From NCBI RefSeq assembly GCF_019320115.1, contig NC_089584.1, forward strand, positions 103,464,320-103,528,319: 64,000 nt of DNA, written 5' to 3'. The stretch comes from Miscanthus floridulus. Lineage: Eukaryota; Streptophyta; Magnoliopsida; Poales; Poaceae. Both the position numbers and the translations under genes were made by a program. Shown here piece after piece: positions 1 through 9,975 of this stretch (within the stretch, counting starts at the first letter, position 1; every line of letters starts with the position of its first letter). The notes below the pieces were generated by a model, which ran no database searches, had not been told where the DNA came from, and saw only the letters and a program-made list of their open reading frames with translations.

Positions 1-113
1 AAAAACGTTACCCGACTAGGCTCTTATCGCCTATGTGACCTAGAGGGAATTGATGTTCCTAACTCCTGGCACATCGAGCACCTTATACGTTTCTATCCTT
101 GAAACGTCACAGA
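1..113 (+). CDS. C-terminal end of a Ty3/gypsy polyprotein (element A, partial)
   Basis: Frame 1 is open from the window edge to a TGA at 112-114 and ends with VPNSWHIEHLIRFYP. Grass Ty3/gypsy Pol proteins typically end this way, with an aromatic-rich tail ending RRFYP or similar. Only about 37 codons are present and everything upstream lies outside the window. It probably belongs to the same element whose 3' non-coding region and LTR follow, interrupted by a Sirevirus. Family assignment rests on this short tail and the layout, so it is moderate. Confidence 0.6.
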
Positions 114-261
114 TATGTACTCTCCACTTTATGATGAACAAAGTTTTGATTTCCATAATATGTCTTCATTTTTTCTCCATTAAGGTTTAATTCCCCAATT
201 ACGATCACCAGGCTTTATGCCGCTTCACCACGAGCTCCAAAATGAAATCACCATAATTGCG
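114..261. other. Post-pol spacer of element A
   Basis: AT-rich non-coding sequence between the polyprotein stop and the 23-bp minisatellite. No feature is visible. Confidence 0.4.
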
Positions 262-655
262 CCGACCACGTTTCTCCAAATCTCCAACCCTATCGCCGAA
301 CACATTCTCTCCAATTCGCCGAACATGTTTTCTCCAAATCGCCGAACACGTTCTCTCCAATTCGCCGAACACGTTTTCTCCAAATCGCCGAACACATTTT
401 CTCCAATTCGCCGAACACGTTTTCTCTAAATCGCCGAACACGTTTTTTCCAATTTGCCGAACACGTTGTCTCCAATTTACCGAACACGTTGTCTCCAATT
501 CGCCGAATATGTTTTCTCCAATTTGCCAAACACGTTTTCTCCAATTCGCCGACCATGTTTTCTCTAATTCGCCAAACACATTTTCTCCAATTCGCCGAAT
601 ACGTTTTCTCCAAATCACCAAAAATGTTTCTCCAAAACACCGACAATTTTTTGCT
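262..655. repeat. 23-bp minisatellite, about 15-16 copies
   Basis: The unit CCGAACACGTTTTCTCCAATT plus two bases recurs at a strict 23-bp spacing: unit starts near 298, 321, 344, 367, 390, 413, 436, 459, 482, 505, 528, 551, 574, 597 and 620. Copies differ by scattered transitions and AATT/AAAT variation. Because 23 is not a multiple of 3 and the unit lacks stops in most registers, long open frames run through it on both strands. These are artefacts of the repeat. Tandem arrays between pol and the 3' LTR are common in large plant gypsy elements. Confidence 0.95.
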
Positions 656-685
656 CCAAATATCCTAGATATTTCGCCGATCAGT

Positions 686-1160
686 GAGCAGCACACATTT
701 CTTTTTTGTTCTCTTCGGAGAAAACTCAGTCTCCGACCTCTCCCTACATGTGCCACGGGCTCCACGCTCTGCGTTATGGGTGGTCGGCTGCGGTTCCTTG
801 GTCACGCATGTTCCTCCTACACGTCCACAGGCTCTGTGCTCAATGTTATGGACTTTGGGCTAGCTAAGGCCGAGAGCTCAGCAAAGAACTAGTTGCTCAG
901 CCGCCACTCAAATTGTGTATATCTCCAAGTCATTTCGACAACCGCTGAGCAACACACATTTCACTTTTTCCTCTATGGAGAAGACCCAGTTTCTGATCTC
1001 TCCCTACACGTGCCATGGGCTCCGCGCTCTGCGTTATGGGTGGTCGGCGGTGGTCCCTTGGTCACGCTTATTTCTCCGACACGTGCACGGGCTCCGCGCT
1101 CGACATTATGGACTATGGGTTAACTAAGGCCACGGGGGTCAGCAGCGAACCAACTGCTTG
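686..1160. repeat. Two-copy direct repeat, period about 261 bp
   Basis: A segment beginning GAGCAGCACACATTTC at 686 is repeated in diverged form at 947. Both copies share landmarks such as CTCTGCGTTATGGGTGGTCGG and a GCTAACT/GCTAGC-AAGGCC motif. The copies differ at many sites, so the duplication is old. No protein is supported. Confidence 0.85.
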
Positions 1161-1524
1161 GACGCTACTTATACTACGTATAATTGCGTAATGGTTAAAA
1201 CTACGGTAGATTTTTTTTCGACGAAACACAAGCAGACTGCATGCACATGCACCTTATGACACATATTACACACATAAATGTTTTTTGCGCTTTCGCGCGT
1301 TCTAACTACACTATACATAAATTGCAGACGATAATCTCCGAGCAGATCACCGAGCTTCGCCATCGCCGATTATCTCGCCAAATAGGTCTATATCACCGGC
1401 TAGCATCTTCGCTGCGTCCTCCACCTCATCTTCCAGCTGCTGGGTCTCTGTCTTGCTCAGCCCTTCGACAAACCCACCACCTATCGATTGGAGATTGATA
1501 GTTGGGTAGTGGGATCAAACCACC
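1161..1524. other. Unassigned stretch before the Sirevirus junction
   Basis: Non-coding sequence, presumably still the 3' region of element A. No motif, repeat or convincing ORF was seen. The junction with Sirevirus-like sequence is between about 1515 and 1530. Confidence 0.4.
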
Positions 1525-1718
1525 ATAGTTTGGAATTTAGATAGTGGTACTCTTGAGGAAGTTCATGATGTTGAATTTGATGAAACCAAGGGCTCACAAG
1601 TAGAGAATTAGAACTTGGAAGATGTTAGAGGCATTCAACTTTCAAATGCCATGAAGAACATGGATATTGGTGAATTCAGGCCTAGGCAAGTGAATGAAGA
1701 TGAAGATGATCAAGTCAA
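1525..1718 (+). pseudogene. Sirevirus integrase/RT linker remnant
   Basis: Translation gives a VWNLDSGTLEEVHDVEFDE-like segment typical of the Sirevirus linker downstream of the integrase core. It contains an in-frame TAG near 1609-1611. A further frame change near 1715 separates it from the RT frame, which begins in the listed ORF at 1719. Together with the missing upstream domains, these lesions mean the polyprotein cannot be made from this copy. Confidence 0.8.
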
Positions 1719-3518
1719 GTGCTCTCCAACTCAAGTGTGCAAGATGATACAAATCAAGCTAATACAAGTGGCTCTCATGACAATGAACAAGATCAAGTGG
1801 CTAGTACATCATCTCAACCCAATGATCAAGCAAGTGCAAGCAATCAAGTTCCAATCCTCCAACCAACCAATGTTGCAAGGGATCATCCATTGGACACTAT
1901 CATTGGTGATATTTCTAGAGGTGTACAAACAAGATCAAGATTGGCTTTATTTTGTGAGCACTTCTCATTTGTGTCATCTATTGAAGCAAAGAAGATAGAT
2001 GAAGCATTGAAGGATATTGATTGGGTGAATGCTATGCATGAAGAATTGAATAACTTCACAACAAATCAAGTATGGGAATTGGTAGAGAGACCAAAGGGAC
2101 ACAATGTGATTGGAACCAAATGGATCTTTAGAAACAAGCAAGATCAAGATGGGATAGTAGTAAGGAACAAAGCAAGATTGGTAGCACAAGGCTATACACA
2201 AGTTGAAGGTCTTGACTTTGGAGAAACATATGCCCCAGTTGCTAGATTGGAAGCAATTAGAATCTTGCTAGCCTATGCTTATGCCCACAACATCATGCTC
2301 TATCAAATGGATGTTAAGAGTGCATTTCTCAATGGGTACATAAATGAAGAAGTATATGTTGAGCAACCTCCCGGTTTTGAAGATGACAAGAAGCCCGACC
2401 ATGTGTACAAGTTGAAGAAGGCATTATATGGCTTGAAGCAAGCACCTAGAGCATGGTATGAGAGATTGAGGGACTTCCTACTCTCTAAAGGGTTCACAAT
2501 GGGAAAGGTTGGCACCACTCTTTTCATCAAGAAGATTGGGAAAGACTTGTTTGTGTTGCAAATCTATGTTGATGACATCATATTTGGATCAACCAATCAA
2601 GATTTTTGTGATGAGTTTGGAAAGATGATGGCTAATGAGTTTGAAATGTCTATGATTAGAGAGTTGAGTTACTTCCTTGGTCTTCAAATCAAGCAATTGA
2701 AGAATGGTACATTTGTGAGTCAAGGCAAGTACATCAAGGACATGGTCAAAAAGTTTGGCATGAGTGATAGCAAATCCATTAGCACACCAATGGGAACAAA
2801 TGACAACTTAGATAGTGATGCAAGTGGTAATATGGTGGATCAAAAATTGTATCGATCTATGATTGGAAGCCTACTCTATGTGACTACATCAAGGTCAGAT
2901 GTCATGTTTAGTGTATGCATGTGTGCAAGATTTCAAGTCTCACTAAGAGAAAGTCATTTGAAGGCTACAAATAGAATATTGAGGTACTTGAAGCATACAC
3001 CAAATGTTGGTTTGTGGTATCCCAAAGGAGCAAAGTTTGAGCTAGTTGGTTACTCTGACTCGGATTATGCGGGATGCAAGATTGAAAGGAAAAGCACCTT
3101 GGGCACATGTCAATTGTTGGGAAGATCACTTGTTTCATGGTCATCAAAGAAGCAAAATAGTGTTGCATTATCAACCGCCGAAGCCAAATACATATCCGCT
3201 AGTAGTTGTTGTGCACAAATACTTTGGATGAAAGCCACTTTGAGTGACTTTGGAATCAAGTTCAAGAAAGTGCCATTGCTATGTGACAATGAGAGTGTAA
3301 TTAAGTTGACCAACAATCCGGTTCAACATGCAAGAACAAAGCCCATTGATGTCTGCCACCATTTCATAAGAGATCACCAACAAAAAGGGGACATTAGCAT
3401 TAAGAGTGTGGGCACCGAAGATCAACTTGCCGATATATTCACCAAGCCATTGGATGAGAAGAGGTTTTGTAAGCTAAGGAATGAGTTGAACATATTGGAT
3501 TTCTCAAATATGTGTTGA
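1719..3518 (+). pseudogene. pol: Sirevirus reverse transcriptase and RNase H (599 codons open)
   Basis: Long open frame with the copia RT fold: the conserved GTKWIFRNK block is near residue 132, the first catalytic Asp is in [10 protein letters not shown] (D198), and YVDD is at 283-286. RNase H follows with YSDSDYAG (D447/D449), LCDNES (D523) and the lineage-typical C-terminus NILDFSNMC. Position 490 is Lys in STAEAKY, where related elements have Glu, and this is the expected acidic active-site residue of RNase H. Nearby conserved positions also look changed (STLGT for STSGT, and the KPIDVC stretch). The RT frame is open, but the protein is cut off from gag and integrase and RNase H is probably dead, so I call it a pseudogene fragment. 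Confidence 0.92.
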
Positions 3519-4680
3519 TGCACCCCCCCCCCCACTTATATGACATGCCTCTCCTTCGAGCAATCCAAGGTAAAAGTTGATTGGCATGGCATACATCCTT
3601 GCTAAAGACATGTTTAGTGCATCTAGTCATTCCTCAATTTTATTAGGCTCATGAAAATCAAATGAATTTGATGATTGTCTGGTACCACTATTGCTTCTAT
3701 GCTTGACTTGATCTAGTGGTAGCATATGACATGTTTGTGGGCTTGTAAACCTAGTGTTTAATCTAGAAAATGAACCATAAGTGTTTAACTCAACATGGTA
3801 CAAGATAACCCTTATTTGGAGGTGTGAAGAAGCTTGTCCTTGGATCAAACCAAGTTAAATATCTTTGGTAAATGATCTAGTTTGAACCAAATTTGGAAAT
3901 ATGATCCTCACCCCATTGATTGACATTGATAATCTCGACCCTACAAGTGGTATTATCTACATTTTAAGCCTTTGTGGACATTGATGACAAAGGGGGAGAA
4001 AATAGTATACAAAGATAGTGAAGGGAGAGATAAAATAGTGTACAAAGATAGTGAAAAGACAAATGTGGAGAGTTTCACATAAAGGGAGAAATATGACAAA
4101 GAAAGGGGATCAATTAAAATTTTGAGCACACAAGTAGGGGGAGCAAGCTCATGAACTTGTATGGTGCATTTGAATGTGCATTTCATATGTTTGCCTGCAT
4201 GGCACAAGTTTTAAATTTAAATATCCATGCTTGTGTGGTGTATGCTAATTGTAAGATTGAATGATAAATTGAAAATCTAGCATGTATAGGTTAGTTAGTG
4301 ATTCCAAGCTTTTCAAGTGATATTGTTTCAAGTGGTATTGAGCTAACCATGGTGCTTCCAAGTATTTCCAAGTGGTATCTAGCTAGCCATGGTGCTAAGG
4401 ATGGTATAATAGTTCACTCCGATTGGTATCACGCTTCAAAGGTCCATCTTTTATACCTTAGCATCATTTGGTAGACATTGACTCCTACATTTCCTATCTA
4501 ATCATATGTGCAAGCTACAATCCAAACTCTTAGCACATATGTAGGGGGAGCAATTGCTACCATATGGAGTTCATGAAACTTGTCCATATCCTTTTACACA
4601 TGGTAAATATGCTTGGGCAAGCAACATGGATTAAATTGAATTTTAATTCATATCTTTGTATAAGGGTTGTCATCAATTAC
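3519..4680 (+). other. Sirevirus 3' non-coding tail with repeated G-rich tracts
   Basis: About 1.16 kb without coding potential, starting with a run of 13 C near 3524. It holds G-rich tracts resembling extra polypurine tracts at about 3990, 4134 and 4541, and a short duplicated motif (TACAAAGATAGTGAA at about 4008 and 4032). Multiple polypurine-like tracts between pol and the 3' LTR are a known Sirevirus trait. Confidence 0.75.
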
Positions 4681-4695
4681 CAAAAAGGGGGAGAT
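4681..4695 (+). other. Polypurine tract of the Sirevirus
   Basis: CAAAAAGGGGGAGAT sits immediately 5' of the LTR TG, where a plus-strand primer is expected. Confidence 0.85.
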
Positions 4696-6553
4696 TGAAA
4701 GCTCTAGTTTGGTTTTGGTGAATTGATGAAACCATAAGTGCTAACCTAGTTTATCAAGTGATCATGAGATAGGTAGCACACTCCAAGTCGAGAAGCAAAT
4801 GAAGATCATAACATAATGATGGTGATGCCATGGTGATGATCAAGTGCTTCGACTTGAAAAGAAGAAAGAGAAAAACAAAAAGCTCAAGGCAAAGGTATAA
4901 ATTGTAGAAGCTATTTTGTTTTGGTGATCAAGACACTTAGAGAGTGTGATCACATTTAGGTTTGATAGTCGTACTATTAAGAGGGGTGAAACTTGTATCA
5001 GAATATGGTTATCAAAGTGTCACTAGATGCTCTAACTCATTGCATATGCATTTAGGATCTAGTGAAATGCTAACACCCTTGAAAATGTTTGTGAAAATAT
5101 TCTAACACATGTGCACAAGGTGATACACTTGGTGGTTGGCACATTTGAGCAAGGGTGAAGAAGTTAGAGGTGAAAAGGAGTTAGTCTCGCTGGTCACTAA
5201 GTGACTGGACATTGGTCTCAGAAGGACCAGCGCGTCCGGTCAAGTGTGGTAGCGTAGACGCCAGCGTCGGTCACTGACCAGACGCTGGAGGCTATGTCCA
5301 GTCATGTTGTCGGGCAGCACAATGATCTGACACCGAGCGTCCGGATGCTGGCTATGTCCAGTCAAGGGCGATCAGACGTGTCTGGTCAAAGAAATACGTT
5401 TCTAGAACCTTACTGCAAACGACCAGATGCTAGAGGCTCAGCGTCTGGTCAATTTTGCCATAGCATCTGGTCACTTCATAGCCGTTGAGATTGGATGAAC
5501 GCGGTTGAACGCTGGTGGCACATGGCCATCATCGGGCGACCGGACGCTGAGGTCAGCGTTCGGTCAACATGACCGGAGCATCCGGTCACCGCGAGTTGTG
5601 CCCAGTGAAGGGGTACAATGGCTCTATTTCGTGGGGGCTTCTATTTAAGCCCCATGGCCGGTTCAAGCTTACTCTCTTGGCCATTTGCATTGATATAGCA
5701 ACCTTGTGAGCTTAGCCAAAGCCCTCCCACTCATCTCTATCATTGATTCACCATCTTTGTGAGATTGGTAGTGAATCCAAGTGCATTGCTTGAGTGTTTG
5801 TATCTAGAGGCACTTGGTGTTCATGTTTTGCTGTGGGTTTCGCTTGTTACTCTTGGTGGTTGCCGCTACCTAGACAGCTTGGGCAGTGAGGATCGTCAAG
5901 CGGAGGGTGGTGATTGTCTCCAGCTCCGATCGTGGTGATTGTGAGGGATTCTTGACCTTTCCCCAGTGGAGAGCCAAAAGGTACTCTAGTGGATTGGTCG
6001 TGGCTTATGTGATCCTCATCTTGTGTTGGTTGTGCGGCACCCTATTGAGGGTTTGGCATGTGATGCCAATTAGCGCGTGAACCTCCAAGTGAGTAAATCG
6101 CCACAACGAGGACTACCTTGCCGGCAAGCAAGTGAACCTCGGTAAAAAATCATTGTGTTCATCATTTGATTCTGAGGTGATTGGTCTCCATTGTTATTCA
6201 CTCTTGTGATTGATTGGCTCCTTCCTCGACATGGCGGTATAGCTATCTTGCTCACTCTCTTTACATTACCGCAAACTAGTTGTCAAGCTCTTTAATGTAG
6301 CTAGTTGTGAGAGCTTGTTAGTTTGGTTGGTGTGGCTCTTTAGTTAGTTTTTGAGAGCACACTAACTTAGTATAGTGTCATAGCTATTGTGTGGATAGAT
6401 ACTATTTAAACTAGAATTGTGGTAGGTGGCTTGCATTTTGGTAGACTAACGCAACACTCGCTTCATCGTATAATTGTCTAACATATTTGTTAAGTGTTGT
6501 TATAGAATTTTTATTAGGCTATTCACCCCCCCTCTAGTCATTAGGACCTTTCA
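4696..6553 (+). repeat. Sirevirus 3' LTR (1858 bp)
   Basis: Begins TGAAAGCTCTAG and ends GACCTTTCA, so the termini form the 6-bp inverted repeat TGAAAG/CTTTCA. A CG-rich block at about 5195-5600 contains many direct and inverted copies of a GACCGGACGC / GCGTCCGGTC-like core, a recognised feature of Sirevirus LTRs. A TATA-like TCTATTTAAG lies near 5639. The U5 end has the C-rich CACCCCCCCTCTAG motif common in the lineage. No second LTR is present, so the age of the insertion cannot be estimated. Confidence 0.9.
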
Positions 6554-6870
6554 CATGGGGACTCACCCACAAACTCAACTATTACATTTTCTACTGCTAC
6601 TCCAAAATACTACTGCAGCCACTCGACGACATCGCCGGAATGCCGCCGGACATAACCAACTCCACTGGGGCCCTACCCGGTTATGCTCCCTCGACTTCGG
6701 CGAGCGCAATGGGTACCTCAAGGGCATAGCACCCATAGATGCTCAGTAGAAGAACATGGAGCTCCTGACTTTCTCATGTAGTCGAGGCAGCTCCTAGTCA
6801 GGGATGCTGCAACCAAGGTTTGGCCGCCATGGCTGGAAGAGATCTCATCAAACTTTATGAACTGGCCAAC

Positions 6871-7098
6871 CTAAGCAGCTATAGGCGTGGAACCCTCCAC
6901 CGGCATGATCCTAAGCAACTTCCCCTCCGACAAAGCTCGCCCGGTGAAGATCCACCGGAAAAAATCCACACATGGCTCCATCCCAAAGAAGGCCTTGCAG
7001 ATAAATCCAGCACTGCCCTGGTCAGCCTTCAGCTCAACATCACACTCCGGATTCATGAAAGAATCTGTAAGTCCCCCCTCGCTCACCCCCTCTCTCAC
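6871..7098 (-). pseudogene. Antisense extra-ORF remnant of element A
   Basis: A 75-codon minus-strand frame contains GFICKAFFGMEPCVDFFRWIF. This resembles the plant gypsy-type accessory protein domain usually seen as (A/C)FLG(M/I)EPH.(D/A)(L/F)(F/W)RW.F. In Tat-type elements this domain is encoded antisense between pol and the 3' LTR, which fits the position here. The frame is interrupted on both sides, so only a decayed fragment remains. The match is from memory of the family pattern. Confidence 0.45.
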
Positions 7099-8340
7099 TT
7101 AGGAACCGCCATGGCATATAGGCACTCTCGGTGAGAAAGAAGGAGGAGGAGAGGCAATAGTAGGATAACAGGCAAAAGACTATGACAGAGAGCCCTCTGC
7201 CTCCCCCTATTTAAGGAAGAAACATGACAACCAGAGAGGGACAAAAGATCAGGGCAAAAAACTCTCCCCCTTCCCTCATTCAATGCGGATGGGAAACGGT
7301 GGGACACACCCTGATCGATGGGACACACGCTGGCCGACGGAACGACGTCGGGTCAGACGAAACACCGCCTGGTGAGACAAAACATGGCCTGGGTATGGCC
7401 CACCACTATCGCACTACCAGGCGCGAAAACCAAAGTGTCACCATGCGTAGGCAGCTCTCCACATCCCCAGGTGAGACTTGGAAAAACACAAAGTGGGATC
7501 TCCGCCGGGAGAGACCATCGGGCTTCCTAAGTCAATCGAATAGCTTAGAAAGAAACACCGAAACATAGGTAGGAGGCAAAGGGATGCCCCATGTAGGCCA
7601 TGCCGACTCCATCACAAACGACGAGCATGGGTCCTGGTCGGACATTTCCAACTGAAGCTCTCCGAACCCCGTTACTCAAATCATCAAGGTAAACACTACC
7701 AAACCCCCTCTATTTCTTTATAATTATTTCATACATCCATATGCACATTCATTCCATACGCCCATGCCTCCTAGATGATTCGGGCCCTAAACCACCCGAG
7801 GGCCCAGGAACTAAGCATCGCACGTGTACCGAAATACACCACAATGCTTCGTGTTGCGTCACGAAGCGGCAGTTGCCTCATTCGATATTAGCAACAAACA
7901 GAGCCAGGGGAGAAAAACGCAGATGAGCCCCATGCGGCCCTCGCCCGATCTGGCAAACTGGGTCATCTCAACCTTCTCGTTCGATACTAAATCTCTCGCC
8001 AAACCCACAGAATCTCCATCGAGGGGAGGTCGTTAGGCCACCCGGGTTGATCTCCAGAATGACCTAGGCATCTGTCGGGTTGTAGGTAAAGGAGTAGTGA
8101 AATGTCACAAGAGGGCTATGCTGACCCCATCACGAACGATGGACCTAGATTCTACTCAATCACACCCGTTAGCGAACTCACCGAGCGTGTCGCCCGAGCC
8201 CGAGCGATTGGGACAAGCGACAAAACTCAGCCCCTCCGGTTGTGAGGAACCGAGGATGGGGTAACGCACACAGCTCACACCGACCCCTACTAAGGCCCAA
8301 CAAGGCTCGGGGGCTCAAGACACAAAAGCCTGGGACTGCA

Positions 8341-8690
8341 ACCCTGATCTCGCCCCTTCCGACTGTGCTCCAAAACACCTGGGTCTACGACCCCGATCTC
8401 ACCCCATCTGGCTACGCTCTGACTGTGCTTCGAAACACCTAGATCTAGGACCCCGATCTCGCCCCATCTGGCTACGCTACGACTATGCTCCAAACTACCT
8501 AGGTCTATGACCTTGATCTCGCCCCATCCGGCTACGCTCTGACTACGCTCCGAAACACCTGGGTCTACGACCCCGATCTCGCCCCATCCGGCTACGCTAC
8601 AACTATGCTCCAAACTACCTGGGTCTACGACCCTGATCTCGCCCCATCCAGCTACGCTTCGACTACACACCAAGCTCCTGGGACCACAAC
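8341..8690. repeat. 60-bp tandem array with 120-bp higher-order structure
   Basis: Five to six units of exactly 60 bp, each ending near GACCCCGATCTCGCCCC. Units alternate between two types: one reads GCTACGCTCTGAC..CGAAACACCT (8401, 8521) and the other GCTACGCTACGAC..CAAACTACCT (8461, 8581). The array therefore last expanded as 120-bp dimers. A 141-codon minus-strand frame across it is only the 20-residue translation of the repeat. Confidence 0.9.
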
Positions 8691-9069
8691 CTAAACTCGC
8701 CTCATCAGAATCCATGAGCTCCAGCTCACCCGAATCCTAAACTAACTACCTCGGCTGCCCGAGCTGCGCCGAGGTCAGGATCCATGACTCCGACTCGCCC
8801 AGTCCCACGGCGCGCACCGACACTAGGACCCACGGGCTCCATCTCATCCGATCCCTAAAAAACTAAATGTCTTGATCCATAGCGCACACCGACGCCAGGG
8901 TCCATTCACAACTCCGACTCACCCTGTCCCGTGGCGCGCACCGACGCCACGATCCACAAGCTCCATCTCCCCCGATCTCTAAAAAACCAAAAACCATGGC
9001 TGCGCAATGACACCTTGGTTAAAACGACTCCATCTCGACTGAGAAACATGCACACACGCCCGCAAATAA

Positions 9070-9325
9070 AATAGCCCCCCCCAGACGGTTCCACCCGAAC
9101 CGCCCGGGGGCTCGGGGGCTACACCCATGGGTGCGCTCACGCGCACCCGCCGACAAGATAAAAACCTTCCCCACTAGCAACACGAGAAAACCCCCCGGAC
9201 GGTTCTACCCGAACTACCCGGGGGCTCGGGGGCTACACCCACGGGTGCGCTCACGCGCACGCGCCGTCAAAGGCAAAAATCCCCCTAACGATTCTGCCTG
9301 AATCGCCCAGGGGCTCAGAGGCTCC
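9070..9325 (+). repeat. Three G-rich polypurine-like copies before the element A LTR
   Basis: CCCGGGGGCTCGGGGGCTAC occurs at about 9102 and 9217, followed by a diverged copy (GCCCAGGGGCTCAGAGGCTCC) directly abutting the LTR at 9326. The first two are embedded in larger repeats that share CCCACGGGTGCGCTCACGCG-like sequence. The copy next to the LTR is probably the functional polypurine tract. Confidence 0.7.
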
Positions 9326-9975
9326 TGTTGGGTTCATAAACCCGGGGTCCCTCGAGGAATGGCTTCCTAAACAAAGGCTCGGCCCAAAGCTAACAAACAC
9401 AACTCATGGGCCTACCCAAGTATCGGGACGATAGGCCAGAAGGGCGATCCAATCACTGACCAGAAGGCCTAGCCGAGGAGGAAAGGCGCCAGCTCTCTGA
9501 CTCTGGCCCACCTCTCCGACCGGAGCGCTCACTTCGGTCTCCAGCCCGCCTTCGGATGCCTCTCTAATCAGAAGGCCTGGCAAAACACTACCTCCGACTC
9601 CGACCCCATGTCTCCGACAAGGGACGCAAAGACCCTACTTGCTGCCCTTCTCCGACTGACGCAACCAGAGTCGACCAGGACCAACCGACCGGGGACGCCC
9701 GCTCGGTAGGTACCAGTAGACATGCGGAGAAAGGCAGGGCAAGGCTCACAAGTCAAACCACGGCACTAGGGACCATACCCTGTATGGAACAGCACTCCGT
9801 AGCTGCCCTGACACAAATAGTATTGTAGGCACCGACATTTCTATCTACAGTGTTGTGGGCTCCTACAAACTCCCATACGGTAAGGCCCCCACATGCCTCT
9901 AGGCATCGACAGTGTTGTGGGCACCAGGATTTACCGTACCAAATGCACATGGTGAAACTCCTCACATACCTCCGG
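9326..9975 (+). repeat. Element A LTR, first part
   Basis: Starts TGTTGGGTTCATAAACCC right after a polypurine-like tract and is interrupted at 9975 by the chromovirus. With the part at 23306-23741 the uninterrupted LTR would be about 1.09 kb. It contains repeated GTTGTGGGCACC-like motifs (about 9850 and 9912) that are also seen in the distal part, which supports continuity. Confidence 0.75.
9971..9975 (+). other. Target site duplication of the chromovirus, left copy
   Basis: TCCGG here and again at 23301-23305 flanks the element exactly, so the 9976-23300 insertion is bounded and intact at both ends. Confidence 0.95.

Larger units (their letters stand above)
1525..6553 (+). mobile_element. 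5'-truncated Sirevirus-type Ty1-copia retrotransposon
   Basis: The element retains the integrase/RT linker, reverse transcriptase and RNase H, a long 3' non-coding tail with several G-rich tracts, a final polypurine tract and one complete LTR (4696-6553). The 5' LTR, gag, protease and nearly all of integrase are missing. Order and sequence match the Maximus/Sirevirus lineage (Opie, Ji and relatives). It lies between the pol end and LTR of element A, so it probably inserted there and later lost its 5' part. The five bases after the LTR are CATGG, but no matching duplication is visible at the truncated left end. Confidence 0.9.
6554..9325 (+). mobile_element. 3' internal region of gypsy element A
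   Basis: About 2.8 kb between the Sirevirus LTR and the LTR that starts at 9326. It contains a decayed antisense ORF (6871-7098), a 60-bp tandem array (8341-8690), a roughly 125-bp diverged duplication at about 8810-8990, and three G-rich polypurine-like copies just before the LTR. Long 3' regions with antisense extra ORFs and tandem repeats are typical of Tat-lineage plant gypsy elements. That this is the same element as the pol tail at 1-113 is inferred from orientation and order. Confidence 0.6.

Noticed and set aside
262..655. CRISPR-like repeat spacing
   Set aside because: The units are head-to-tail without unique spacers, in plant DNA.
205..892. Long overlapping frames (186, 211 and 118 aa) on both strands
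   Set aside because: All lie on the 23-bp minisatellite. The repetitive translation reflects the absence of stops in the unit.
8290..8715. 141-aa minus-strand frame with repeated WGEI.VVDPG motif
   Set aside because: It is the 20-residue translation of the 60-bp array in the non-coding part of a retrotransposon.
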